Source of the DNA: an uncultured Sinobacteraceae bacterium
GTDB lineage: Bacteria > Pseudomonadota > Gammaproteobacteria > Steroidobacterales > Steroidobacteraceae
NCBI GenBank assembly: GCA_937902995.1
Contig: CALEKY010000177.1
Coordinates: 1-41,849 of the forward strand
DNA length: 41,849 bases
Reading direction: 5' to 3'
Position 1 is the first letter of the stretch. Every line of letters starts with the position of its first letter. Shown in pieces: positions 22,360-29,788 of this stretch. Under the pieces are notes generated by a model. The model was given only the letters and a program-made list of their open reading frames with translations. It was not told the origin of the DNA and made no database searches. A program made the translations under genes and the position numbers.

Positions 22360-24618
22360 ATGCGAAGTTTCAGGCGTATTGTGTGCGCAACGCTCGCGAC
22401 CTCCGTCGCAGCGGCACTTTACGGGGTAAGTCCAGTCCAGGCGCAGGACTCTAAGAACGAACAGGAATCGGCAACGTCGACCTTCGACGCGCTCGAGTCG
22501 GTCATCGTGACTGCGCGGCGTCGCGAGGAACGAGCGCAGGACGTGCCGATCGCTGTCAATGTCTATTCCGAAGAAGTCATTACGAAGCAGGACATTCGTA
22601 ATTTCACGGATCTGGAACGAATGATGCCGGCGGTTAGCACATGTTGCTCGCGCGGCAGCGTGAGTTCGTTTACGTTCATTCGTGGTGTTAACAGCGCCGT
22701 CGGTTATTTTGCCGAGGTTCCAACTCTCTTGAACGGCAATGCGTTCTATTTCGACATCGGTAGCATTCAGGTGTTGAAAGGTCCACAGGGAACGCTTTTC
22801 GGTATCGCAACGAACGGCGGCGCCATTCTCAACGAACCGGCACGGCCGACGAATCGTCTTGAAGGTTATGTGTCCACGACGCTCGGTAACTTCGATAGAA
22901 CAACCGTCGAAGGCGTTGTGAACGTTCCGATTTCGGACTCGTTTCGTTTACGTGCGGGTTATCAAAAGCACGCGTCGGAAGGCTACGTGTACGACGTGAC
23001 GAACAAGCGTTGGCTCGGCAATGAGGACTACTATACCGCTCGCCTCTCGTTGGATTGGGATATCACCGAGCGTTTGAACAACTACATGGTCGTGAACTAT
23101 CACAGCTCGGATAGAGTGCCGGAGCCTTTGGGCGTTCCGTACGGTCCGACCGCCGGCATCGATCCGAACGGATTGTTCAGACTGCTGCTGGGACCGGAGG
23201 AGGTGGATGCATGGATTGCGCAGCAGACGCAACTGGGTCGCTATGAGATAGTGGGAACATCGGTCGAGGGTGGACCGCGCTCGGTGCTCGAGCAGACGAA
23301 CTTCGTCAACGTTACGACGTTCGATCTCACGGACAACTTGACGATCAAGAACATCATCGGTTTCGTTCAGACGCGGGGATTTTCGTGGACGGACACTGAC
23401 GCATCTCCGTTCCGCGCTTTCGAGACGTCGTTCCCGACGGAGTATCCGGGGCCTTCGCGGCAGTACAGCGAGGAGCTGCAACTGCAGGGCAATGCCTTCG
23501 GCGGCAAGCTGACGTATGTGATCGGTTCGTTCAATCGCTGGACGAAGCAGGATGAGCCGGCGATCTCGTACTCATGGTCTCTGGGAACGCGCTCCGGAAC
23601 GTTGTCCGAAACCGAGGGCGATACCAAGAGCGTGTTCGCTGAGGGCACGGTCGCACTCGATGGTCTGCTTGCAGGGCTCGAGTTCACGGCGGGATATCGA
23701 TACACCTGGGATACACGAGAGGCAAAACAGGAGCGCTACAACGCCAACGGCGTGCTCGTATCAAGTTTTGCAGCGGAGGGCGAATGGGGGCGTGGCAGCT
23801 ATCGCTGGGGTCTTCAGTACAAGCCGTCTTCCTCGACGATGTTCTATTTCACCAACAGCAAGGGCTATTCCGCAGGCGGATTCAATCTGACCGCACCGCC
23901 ACAGGATCAGCGCTTCAATCCGGAAATCCTCGACAACTACGAAATCGGTGTGAAGTCGGAATGGGCGATCGGCGGATTCCTGGCGCGTACGAACTTGTCT
24001 GTCTACTACGGCGAGTGGGACGACATTCAGGCTCAGGTTACTTCCCGCTGTATCACCGCGACCGGCCCGGTGCTGTGCCAGCTAACTCGAAATGCGGCAA
24101 CGGGCGAGATCAAGGGTTTCGAGGCGGAGTTTACGCTGATCCCGTGGGATGCACTGCAGATTTCAGGAAACGTCGGTTACATGGACGGAAAGTACACGAA
24201 CTTCGTTGGGTTGGACCCAACGGGTACTTTCGAGCTCGATCTTTCCGATCGAAGGTTCCTGTATCTTCCCGAATGGAAGTACTCCTTGTCGGTGACGTAT
24301 GGATTGCCGACCCCTGAGGCAATCGGTGCAGTCAGTCTTTCGGGTACTTACAGCTACACCTCGGAAATCAATACGATCTTTACTCTCGGGCCGCCGGAAT
24401 ACTTCAACACCAACCCGGCGATGAAGAATCTCAATGCCTCACTGCGCTGGGATTCGATGTTCGGAAACTCCAATCTTAGTTCTGTTCTGATGGTTACCAA
24501 CGTACTTCAGAACGAAGTGCTGCACGGACAATGGGGCGGCTACGAGACTGTCGGTCAATACGGCAGAGCAGTTGCCGTGCCTAGACAGTGGTCGGTGATG
24601 TTGCGCTATAACTTTTGA
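22360..24618 (+). CDS. TonB-dependent receptor (second of three tandem paralogs)
   Basis: A 752-aa outer-membrane receptor without an STN domain. The signal peptide is MRSFRRIVCATLATSVAAALYGVSPVQAQ in outline (cleavage near VQAQ). A TonB-box region SVIVTARRREERAQDVP precedes the plug with VLKGPQGTLFGIATNGGAIL, identical in all three paralogs, and the barrel ends MLRYNF. Start 22360 is supported by AGGGGGA seven bases upstream. Plug Cys95-Cys96 (VSTCCSR) and a barrel-loop cysteine pair (SRC...LCQLTRNAATG) are conserved with its neighbours, but the C-terminal CC of the other two is replaced (GTFELDL). A strong intrinsic terminator follows 21 bases after the stop. The substrate is unknown; it is probably a bulky organic ligand rather than a classical siderophore, given the catabolic surroundings (inference). 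Confidence 0.9.
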   Translation: MRSFRRIVCATLATSVAAALYGVSPVQAQDSKNEQESATSTFDALESVIVTARRREERAQDVPIAVNVYSEEVITKQDIRNFTDLERMMPAVSTCCSRGSVSSFTFIRGVNSAVGYFAEVPTLLNGNAFYFDIGSIQVLKGPQGTLFGIATNGGAILNEPARPTNRLEGYVSTTLGNFDRTTVEGVVNVPISDSFRLRAGYQKHASEGYVYDVTNKRWLGNEDYYTARLSLDWDITERLNNYMVVNYHSSDRVPEPLGVPYGPTAGIDPNGLFRLLLGPEEVDAWIAQQTQLGRYEIVGTSVEGGPRSVLEQTNFVNVTTFDLTDNLTIKNIIGFVQTRGFSWTDTDASPFRAFETSFPTEYPGPSRQYSEELQLQGNAFGGKLTYVIGSFNRWTKQDEPAISYSWSLGTRSGTLSETEGDTKSVFAEGTVALDGLLAGLEFTAGYRYTWDTREAKQERYNANGVLVSSFAAEGEWGRGSYRWGLQYKPSSSTMFYFTNSKGYSAGGFNLTAPPQDQRFNPEILDNYEIGVKSEWAIGGFLARTNLSVYYGEWDDIQAQVTSRCITATGPVLCQLTRNAATGEIKGFEAEFTLIPWDALQISGNVGYMDGKYTNFVGLDPTGTFELDLSDRRFLYLPEWKYSLSVTYGLPTPEAIGAVSLSGTYSYTSEINTIFTLGPPEYFNTNPAMKNLNASLRWDSMFGNSNLSSVLMVTNVLQNEVLHGQWGGYETVGQYGRAVAVPRQWSVMLRYNF

Positions 24619-24639
24619 TTGACGACGCGTGCGAATTGG

Positions 24640-24671
24640 CTCCGGAGACGTAGACGTCTCCGGAGTTTTTT
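24640..24671 (+). terminator. Intrinsic terminator after the second receptor gene
   Basis: CTCCGGAGACGT and ACGTCTCCGGAG form a perfect 12-bp G-C-rich inverted repeat around AG (in practice an 11-bp stem with a four-base loop), followed by TTTTTT at 24666-24671. This is the clearest rho-independent terminator in the window. It separates transcription of the second receptor from that of the third and its downstream genes. Confidence 0.93.
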
Positions 24672-24835
24672 ATTGACGTGAGAAAGGGGATTCGCAGAAG
24701 GATTCTACAAGCGTCGGATTTCCGGTTTCGCGTTGCCTTCCGTCTTAGATGCAGCACATGGAAAAAAGCATCGAAAAGTCGGACGTGTCAATAACCATCA
24801 TTCGTATCAATCGGAAACGTTCGCTCGGGGGATCT

Positions 24836-27085
24836 ATGGATGATTGGTTCGGAAAAGCTGCGGCGGCAGGCCTACTGGTGGCGGTGTCGGCGAATTGTCT
24901 CGCGCAATCGTCGGAAGCATCATCAGCGCAGGAAACCAGTGCTTTTGGAACGCTCGAGAGCGTGACGGTTACCGCGCGTCGGCGCGAAGAAAGCGCGCAG
25001 GATGTGCCCATCACGGTCAATGTATTCACACCGGAAGTCATCGAAGAGCAGGACATCCGGACGTTCACCGATCTCGAACGGATGATGCCGTCGGTAAGCA
25101 CGTGCTGCGCGCGAGGAAATGTAAGCGCCTTTACGTACATTCGCGGAGTCAATAGTGCCGTGGGGTATTTCGGCGAAGTGCCGACGCCACTGAACGGAAA
25201 CGCAATGTTTTTCGATCTCGGCAGCGTTCAAGTGCTGAAAGGACCGCAGGGCACGCTGTTCGGAATCGCGACGAATGGCGGAGCGATCCTCTACGAACCG
25301 ATGCGCCCTAGAGCGGCCTTGGAGGGATCCGGATCCTTTACTCTCGGATCGAACGGTCGCACGACATTCGAGGCAATTCTCAATCTTCCTGTATCTGAGA
25401 ACTTCCGGTTTCGGATGGGTGCCATCAAGCAACACATGGATGGCTACATCAAGGACCTTTCCACCGGTCAATGGCTGGGCGAAGAAGACTATTGGACGGC
25501 GCGAATTTCGGCAGATTGGCAGATCACAGGAAAAGTGCGGAACTACTCGATGCTAAATTGGCATCGATCGGACCGCGTGCCGGAGCCGTCTCTCGGATTG
25601 CCTTACGGTCCGAATGCCGGCGTCCAACCGGGCGGGCTCGTGGAGACCGTATTCGGCGGACCGGAGTTCGATGCGTGGATCGAACAGCAATCGCAGCTCG
25701 GGCGATACGAAATTGTCGGTATGTCCGTGCCGGGAGGAACGTGGTCGAAGTCGGAGCAGATTAACTTCGTCAACAATACGACCTTCGATCTTTCGGAAGA
25801 CGTGCAGCTCAAGGCAATTTTTGGGTTCGTACAGAACGAAAGCTCGGGCGTCAACGATACCGATGCAACGCCATTTCCGATTTTGGAGACGAGCTTGCCC
25901 ACCGGCTTCAATGGTCCGACACGGCAGTACAGCGTTGAGCTTCAGTGGCAAGGCGAGGCGTTCGACGATGCCCTCACGTACGTGATCGGTACATTTAATC
26001 GCTGGCAAAAGCAGGATGAGCCAGCGGTCGTTTACTCCTATACGTTGGGTACGCGTGCCGGAACGTTGTCGTATGCGGAAGGCGAAACGAATAGCTTCTT
26101 TGCGGAAGGCACGTTGCGATTGGATCGCCTTCTGCCAGGGCTGGCATTTACAGCCGGTTATCGTCACACCTGGGACAAGCGCGAAGCCGGGCAGGCTCGC
26201 TACACGGCAGACGGTACTTTGGCTTCGGTCTTCACAGCAGAAGGAGAGTGGTCCGAGGGAAGCTATCGGTGGGGAATCACTTACGACGTGACGCAGGGGG
26301 GGACGATGCTGTATTTCACCAACAGCAAAGGCTACACGGCCGGCGGTTTCAATCTGACCTCACCGCCAGAGTTCCGAAAGTACGATCCGGAGAGCCTCGA
26401 CAACTACGAGGTCGGTATCAAGTCGGAATGGTCGATCGGAAGCTTGCAGGCGCGTACCAACCTATCGGTGTACTACGGCAAATGGGAGGACATGCAGTCT
26501 CAGGTGACCTCCAGGTGTCAGACGGCAACGGGTGTCGTCGGATGCCAGCTCACGCGAAACGCGGCAACCGGAGAAATCGAAGGTGCAGAGCTGGAGTTCA
26601 CGATCATTCCCAGCGATTCGCTGACGATTTCTGGCGCAGGAAGCTACATGCGAGGCGGATACACGGAATTCTTCGGTCTCGATCATTTGCTGAACTGCTG
26701 CTTGGATCTGAGCTATACGGACTTTCTGTACATCCCGGAATGGAAGTACTCGCTCAGCATTAATTATCGGCTTCCTATTGCCGAGAATGCCGGCCGAATG
26801 AATCTCTCCGTCGACTTAAGCTGGGTCGACAAGATCAATACGTTGTTCACGACGGGGCGGCGTGATTTCTATAACACGAATCCTGGATTCGAAAACATCA
26901 ATGCATCGCTCAATTGGCGCGACGTGCTGGGAACGCGCGGTTTGGATGCGTCCCTGTTCGGAACGAATCTGACGCAGAATGAAACGCTTCATGGGCAACT
27001 CGGTACTTACGAAACCCTGGGCTTCTACGGTCGAAATGTCGCGCTGCCGCGTATGTGGGGTGTGCGGATGAAGTACAGCTTCTAG
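24836..27085 (+). CDS. TonB-dependent receptor (third of three tandem paralogs)
   Basis: A 749-aa outer-membrane receptor. The signal peptide has a hydrophobic core AAAAGLLVAVSANCLAQ. The TonB-box region SVTVTARRREESAQDVP, the plug with VLKGPQGTLFGIATNGGAIL and the C-terminal strand ending MKYSF are as in its paralogs. Start 24836 is chosen for the CGGGGGA five bases upstream; the frame is open to 24749 without a site. Vicinal Cys90-Cys91 lies in the plug (VSTCCAR), a cysteine pair in a barrel loop (SRC...GCQLTRNAATG), and a further CC near the C-terminus (NCCLDL), as in the first receptor. It is separated from the second receptor by a terminator and followed on the same strand by a transporter, cytochrome c and ThDP-enzyme genes, so it is probably the uptake gene of that unit. 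Confidence 0.9.
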   Translation: MDDWFGKAAAAGLLVAVSANCLAQSSEASSAQETSAFGTLESVTVTARRREESAQDVPITVNVFTPEVIEEQDIRTFTDLERMMPSVSTCCARGNVSAFTYIRGVNSAVGYFGEVPTPLNGNAMFFDLGSVQVLKGPQGTLFGIATNGGAILYEPMRPRAALEGSGSFTLGSNGRTTFEAILNLPVSENFRFRMGAIKQHMDGYIKDLSTGQWLGEEDYWTARISADWQITGKVRNYSMLNWHRSDRVPEPSLGLPYGPNAGVQPGGLVETVFGGPEFDAWIEQQSQLGRYEIVGMSVPGGTWSKSEQINFVNNTTFDLSEDVQLKAIFGFVQNESSGVNDTDATPFPILETSLPTGFNGPTRQYSVELQWQGEAFDDALTYVIGTFNRWQKQDEPAVVYSYTLGTRAGTLSYAEGETNSFFAEGTLRLDRLLPGLAFTAGYRHTWDKREAGQARYTADGTLASVFTAEGEWSEGSYRWGITYDVTQGGTMLYFTNSKGYTAGGFNLTSPPEFRKYDPESLDNYEVGIKSEWSIGSLQARTNLSVYYGKWEDMQSQVTSRCQTATGVVGCQLTRNAATGEIEGAELEFTIIPSDSLTISGAGSYMRGGYTEFFGLDHLLNCCLDLSYTDFLYIPEWKYSLSINYRLPIAENAGRMNLSVDLSWVDKINTLFTTGRRDFYNTNPGFENINASLNWRDVLGTRGLDASLFGTNLTQNETLHGQLGTYETLGFYGRNVALPRMWGVRMKYSF

Positions 27086-27175
27086 CGCACACCGTGTTTT
27101 CGTGTAGAGCTCGAGGGGCACGTGCGCGGCTGAAAGGGACAACTTCTCGAGCTCGGCGCGCGCTGACCGGAGTAT

Positions 27176-27212
27176 TCGCGATCGATTAGTCGTTTGAGGC
27201 GAAAGATCGCGA
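27176..27212. promoter_or_regulatory. Inverted repeat TCGCGATC-N21-GATCGCGA
   Basis: Perfect 8-bp arms at 27176-27183 and 27205-27212 with a 21-base spacer lie in the 156-bp gap between the third receptor and the small membrane protein gene, 29 bases before the latter's start. It could be a two-turn operator or an mRNA hairpin; no T-run follows. Confidence 0.4.
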
Positions 27213-27241
27213 CCAGAAGACATTCAGCAGCGAGTACACAG

Positions 27242-27490
27242 ATGAGGAGCTCAATTTCCGAAGCGCAAAGCGCACGCACGCTGCGCGCGTGGCTCTTGGC
27301 GTTATGTGTTGTGATTTACGTTGTCGGCATGGGCGTTCTTATTGCGCAAGCATCCGAGGCGGCAATACGTCCTCTCGTCGAAGTTCGTTACGGCATCTTC
27401 GCATTCGGAGGCGTTGTGGTTTCCTGTGTTGTGGCAATGGTGCTATTCGCGCGGCGAGTTCCGGTAGCGTCGGAAGGAGAGAAGCGATGA
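27242..27490 (+). CDS. Small two-helix membrane protein preceding the symporter
   Basis: An 82-aa protein with two predicted membrane helices (LLALCVVIYVVGMGVLIAQ and YGIFAFGGVVVSCVVAMVLFA) and a basic C-terminus (ARRVPVASEGEKR). Its stop overlaps the symporter start (ATGA). Small membrane proteins of the DUF485 or DUF4212 type sit in this position before ActP-like sodium:solute symporters, but the family signature is not clear here, so only the context supports an accessory role. The ATG at 27242 is chosen; its ribosome-binding site is weak. An upstream TTG at 27194 would add 16 polar residues and is less likely. Confidence 0.65.
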   Translation: MRSSISEAQSARTLRAWLLALCVVIYVVGMGVLIAQASEAAIRPLVEVRYGIFAFGGVVVSCVVAMVLFARRVPVASEGEKR

Positions 27491-29148
27491 ACCGTCGCTC
27501 GTTCGGGACGCTCTTGTGCACCGGTATTGCGACTCATGTCGGATCGGTGGCGCGCGCCGATGATGGTGGGATCACGAGTGGAGGGCCGATCGCGCTAACG
27601 ATGTTCGGTCTCATCGTTGCGATGACGATCGTCGTCACTTTGTGGGCAGCGAAGCGTGTCAGCTCGGCCCACGATCTGTATGCTGCAGGCGGCCGAATTA
27701 CAGGCATGCAGAACGGGCTCGCGATCTGCGGAGACTTCATGTCGGCGAGCACCTTTCTCGGTGTGATCGGACTGGCGTTCGTAGGTAACGGAGAATCGGT
27801 CATCTATGTCGCAAGCCCCATCCTGGGGTTGGCGTTCCTGTTGCTCTACATAGCTGAGCCGTTGCGTAACCTGGGGCGTTACACGATCGTTCAGGTTATG
27901 ACTCTGCGCTTCGAGGGGCGTGCCATCCGGGCATTTTGTGCGTTCGCCGTGTTGACCGTGACGCTGTTTTACTTGATTGCGCAGATGGTGGGCGCCGGAA
28001 CGTTGCTCCAGGTGCTGATCGGTGTGCCTTACTCGGTAGCCGTTGTGGTCGTGGCCGCTTTGATGATGCTGTACGTCTTACTCGGCGGCATGTTGGCGAC
28101 GACCTGGGTTCAGATTCTCAAAGCGGTGCTCCTCGTCGGATGCGTTGCATTGCTGACGGTGATGGCTTTGGCGCGTGTCGATTTCGATCCCGCGTCGCTC
28201 TATCGAATCGCTGGAGATCAATTGTTGCGTGTCTTCGGCGATAACGACGCCAAGACGGCATTGACGTCGCCGTTTTCCGCATTGTCGCTTGGCTTAGCGA
28301 TGTCGTTCGGAATGGCAGGGCTGCCGCACGTGTTGATCCGCTTCTTCACAGTGCCGAATGCGCTCGAAGCGCGGCGATCGGTGCTGGTCGCGACGTACAT
28401 CATCGCGGCGGTGTTTTTCTGCATCGTCTTTGTTCTGGCGTATGCATCGATTGCGTTCGTTTACGGGCAGCCGCAGTTTTTTGATACGGATGGTCAGTTG
28501 GCGGGCGGTTCGAATATGGCGGTCATACACCTGGCTCGCGTATTAGGGGGTGAGCCGTTATTCGGTGTCGTCGCTGCAGTGACGTTTGCGACCATCTTGG
28601 CAGTCGTGGCGGGACTCACCATGGCAGGGGCTGGCGCGCTAGCAAATGACCTGTACGTGCAGGTTTGGCGGCGCGGTGAGGTGTCGGAGACGGGACAGGT
28701 CAACGCTTTTCGAGTGGGAACGATCGTGATCACGGCGCTTGCCATCCTGTTCGGGATCGCTTTCGAAGGCCAGAGCATTGCGTACATGGTCAGTTTGGCC
28801 TTTACGGTGGCTGTGAGCGCGAATTTTCCTGTGTTGATTCTTGCCATTTATTGGCGGGGACTGACGCGTCGAGGCGCGCTTGCCGGAGGGGCGGCCGGAC
28901 TGCTGAGCTCGGTCGCATTGATCGTTGCAGGACCGCCGATTTGGGTCGGCATTCTCGGATACGCGAAGCCGCTCTTTCCGTATGCCTATCCAGCACTTGC
29001 GTCGATGCCGCTCGCGTTTTTCACGTGTTGGCTGGTTTCCAGATTGGATCCGCAATACGGCGCAAGCGAGGCGGGCCGACTGTTCGACGAAATCCGTCGG
29101 CAGGCGAGCCGAGGAGTGGCGGTGGCTTCAGGGGCGATAGTGCATTGA
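27487..29148 (+). CDS. Sodium:solute symporter, ActP/monocarboxylate type
   Basis: A 553-aa inner-membrane carrier of the SSS family with an N-terminal signal-like segment (GTLLCTGIATHVGSVARA) and about 13 hydrophobic helices. Stretches matching the acetate permease ActP include CGDFMSASTFLGVIGLAF, FGMAGLPHVLIRFFTVPNALEARRSV, AGLTMAGAGALANDLYV and YMVSLAFTVAVSANFPVLIL. ActP-type carriers import short monocarboxylates such as acetate, glycolate or pyruvate with sodium. The start overlaps the stop of the small membrane protein gene. Its place between a receptor and periplasmic enzymes suggests it imports a small acid released outside the inner membrane; that role is inference. Confidence 0.88.
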   Translation: MNRRSFGTLLCTGIATHVGSVARADDGGITSGGPIALTMFGLIVAMTIVVTLWAAKRVSSAHDLYAAGGRITGMQNGLAICGDFMSASTFLGVIGLAFVGNGESVIYVASPILGLAFLLLYIAEPLRNLGRYTIVQVMTLRFEGRAIRAFCAFAVLTVTLFYLIAQMVGAGTLLQVLIGVPYSVAVVVVAALMMLYVLLGGMLATTWVQILKAVLLVGCVALLTVMALARVDFDPASLYRIAGDQLLRVFGDNDAKTALTSPFSALSLGLAMSFGMAGLPHVLIRFFTVPNALEARRSVLVATYIIAAVFFCIVFVLAYASIAFVYGQPQFFDTDGQLAGGSNMAVIHLARVLGGEPLFGVVAAVTFATILAVVAGLTMAGAGALANDLYVQVWRRGEVSETGQVNAFRVGTIVITALAILFGIAFEGQSIAYMVSLAFTVAVSANFPVLILAIYWRGLTRRGALAGGAAGLLSSVALIVAGPPIWVGILGYAKPLFPYAYPALASMPLAFFTCWLVSRLDPQYGASEAGRLFDEIRRQASRGVAVASGAIVH

Positions 29149-29268
29149 GCCGCCGATTGCCGTTTTCGACCAATGATCCGTCTAGTCTACGGTGGGCGAG
29201 TTTTCAATGTCGCCTGGGAATTACGACTGACCTCGAAGGAGTGGTCGCCTCTCACTGGCGTTTCAGCC

Positions 29269-29733
29269 ATGAACAAAGCATTCGCGATGCTGGCAGCTTT
29301 TGGTGCGATCGGTGGCGTCGGCTTCATTCCCGCACACGCGGGTGAGCCCGCACTCGGAACGCTCAACATGGATACGCCCGCGCTCAGCCTTGCGGAGGCG
29401 AGAGCGTTGAAAAATCCGATCCCGAGCACCGCCGACTCGGTGAAGCTGGGGCGAACCCTGTATATGACCAGTGGTTGCACGGCCTGTCACGGGACCGATG
29501 GCAAGGCGCTGATCGAGGTAGTGGCGAACGCGACCGATTTGACGAATCCCTCGGTCTACAAGAACGGCACCAAAGAAGGCGAAATTTTCCGAAGTATTCG
29601 CGATGGTGCAGGTGTGGCAATGCCGCCTTTCAAAGCGCAGATATCCACGGAGGAGGAGATTTGGCATTTGGTGAATTACGTGCGCAGCCTTTGGCCGGCG
29701 GATTACAAACCGCCGACAGCCGGAGAAGATTGA
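29269..29733 (+). CDS. Periplasmic c-type cytochrome
   Basis: A 154-aa soluble class I cytochrome c. The signal peptide is about residues 1-24 (ending IPAHA). Haem attachment is CTACH (Cys70, Cys73, His74), with Met118 in VAMPPF as the likely sixth ligand, followed by the C-terminal helix EEEIWHLVNYVRSLWP. The ATG at 29269 starts a clear signal peptide, though its ribosome-binding site is weak; the upstream extension to 29173 would bury the signal. It lies 55 bases before the Tat-exported ThDP enzyme and on the same strand. It may accept electrons from that enzyme or from another periplasmic dehydrogenase such as the quinohemoprotein at 7.5 kb. Confidence 0.88.
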   Translation: MNKAFAMLAAFGAIGGVGFIPAHAGEPALGTLNMDTPALSLAEARALKNPIPSTADSVKLGRTLYMTSGCTACHGTDGKALIEVVANATDLTNPSVYKNGTKEGEIFRSIRDGAGVAMPPFKAQISTEEEIWHLVNYVRSLWPADYKPPTAGED

Positions 29734-29788
29734 GAGCAAGCCGATACGAGCACGTCATCGTTACAAACATTTTGTGGGGGGGGATCGC

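Noticed and set aside
19378..27085. Tandem receptors as recent duplications or as fragments of one broken gene
   Set aside because: Each is a full-length open frame with its own signal peptide, ribosome-binding site and terminal aromatic residue, and they differ throughout, so the duplication is old.
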